From assembly GCA_050013075.1 (NCBI GenBank), contig JBEKFZ010000049.1:1-31220 (forward strand): a stretch of DNA of 31,220 bases, given 5' to 3'. The position numbers and the translations under genes were made by a program. Below, piece after piece: positions 31,095-31,220 of this stretch. Below the pieces are notes generated by a model. That model was not told the origin of the DNA, ran no database searches, and worked only from the letters and a program-made list of their open reading frames with translations. Source of the stretch: JBEKIK01 sp050013075. GTDB taxonomy: Bacteria; Planctomycetota; Planctomycetia; Pirellulales; Thermoguttaceae. The number at the start of each line of letters is the position of its first letter. The first letter of the stretch is position 1.

Positions 31095-31220
31095 ATCCTT
31101 TCTTATAAAAGACTGCACTTTCCTAAAAAATGCCGAGGTTACCTAATTTTCCATACGAAAAACACCGCTACCTTTATGCCATAGGCGATTTTTCATTCAT
31201 TCAGGGTGTTAGGCCATAGG

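Overview
The window looks like a chromosomal segment of a planctomycete (Planctomycetota). The case rests on a DUF1559 protein with the H-X9-DG C-terminus, heptosyltransferase-type GT9 next to a DUF4254 protein, LL-diaminopimelate aminotransferase, two adjacent PstB-type ATPases, and a moderately GC-rich sequence in which many genes lack a clear Shine-Dalgarno. No rRNA, tRNA, phage or transposase gene was seen. The taxon is inferred from gene content only.

Layout. 1-813: 5'-truncated DUF1559 gene. 880-1791 (-): unknown secreted protein. 2023-8162 (-): a drug/ion efflux operon resembling E. coli cecR-ybhGFSR: a TetR-type repressor gene broken by a short deletion in its DNA-binding helix, a membrane-fusion protein, two separate ABC ATPases (one fused YbhF in E. 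coli) and two ABC-2 permeases. 8280-10585 (-): a SAM methyltransferase and DapL (lysine/peptidoglycan precursor synthesis). 11081-12058 (+): M50 membrane metalloprotease. 12324-12932 (+): an AT-richer orphan gene. 12947-17072 (-): TrmH/SpoU methyltransferase, RlmI-like methyltransferase and YgiQ radical SAM protein, all three carrying in-frame copies of dispersed repeats. 17425-19139: GT9 and DUF4254, convergent. 19252-22313 (+): EEP-family protein, SPASM radical SAM enzyme, M28/glutaminyl-cyclase-like protein. 22464-27409 (-): pstS-pstC-pstA-pstB-pstB phosphate importer. 27631-29934 (-): argC-argJ. 30296-31030 (-): cytidylate-kinase-like protein.

The gaps between genes are full of short palindromic and heptanucleotide repeats of at least eight families. 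Some are composites with imperfect terminal inverted repeats around a double hairpin, like small non-autonomous elements. Several repeats lie inside conserved genes without breaking the frame.

The two most notable observations are these. (1) The two PstB paralogues have complementary motif losses: one has lost the LSGGQ signature, the other the Q-loop Gln and H-loop His. This predicts a heterodimer with one working and one dead ATP site. (2) The efflux-operon repressor is disrupted, while two matching GTGA-N8-TCAC palindromes that could be its operators are still present.
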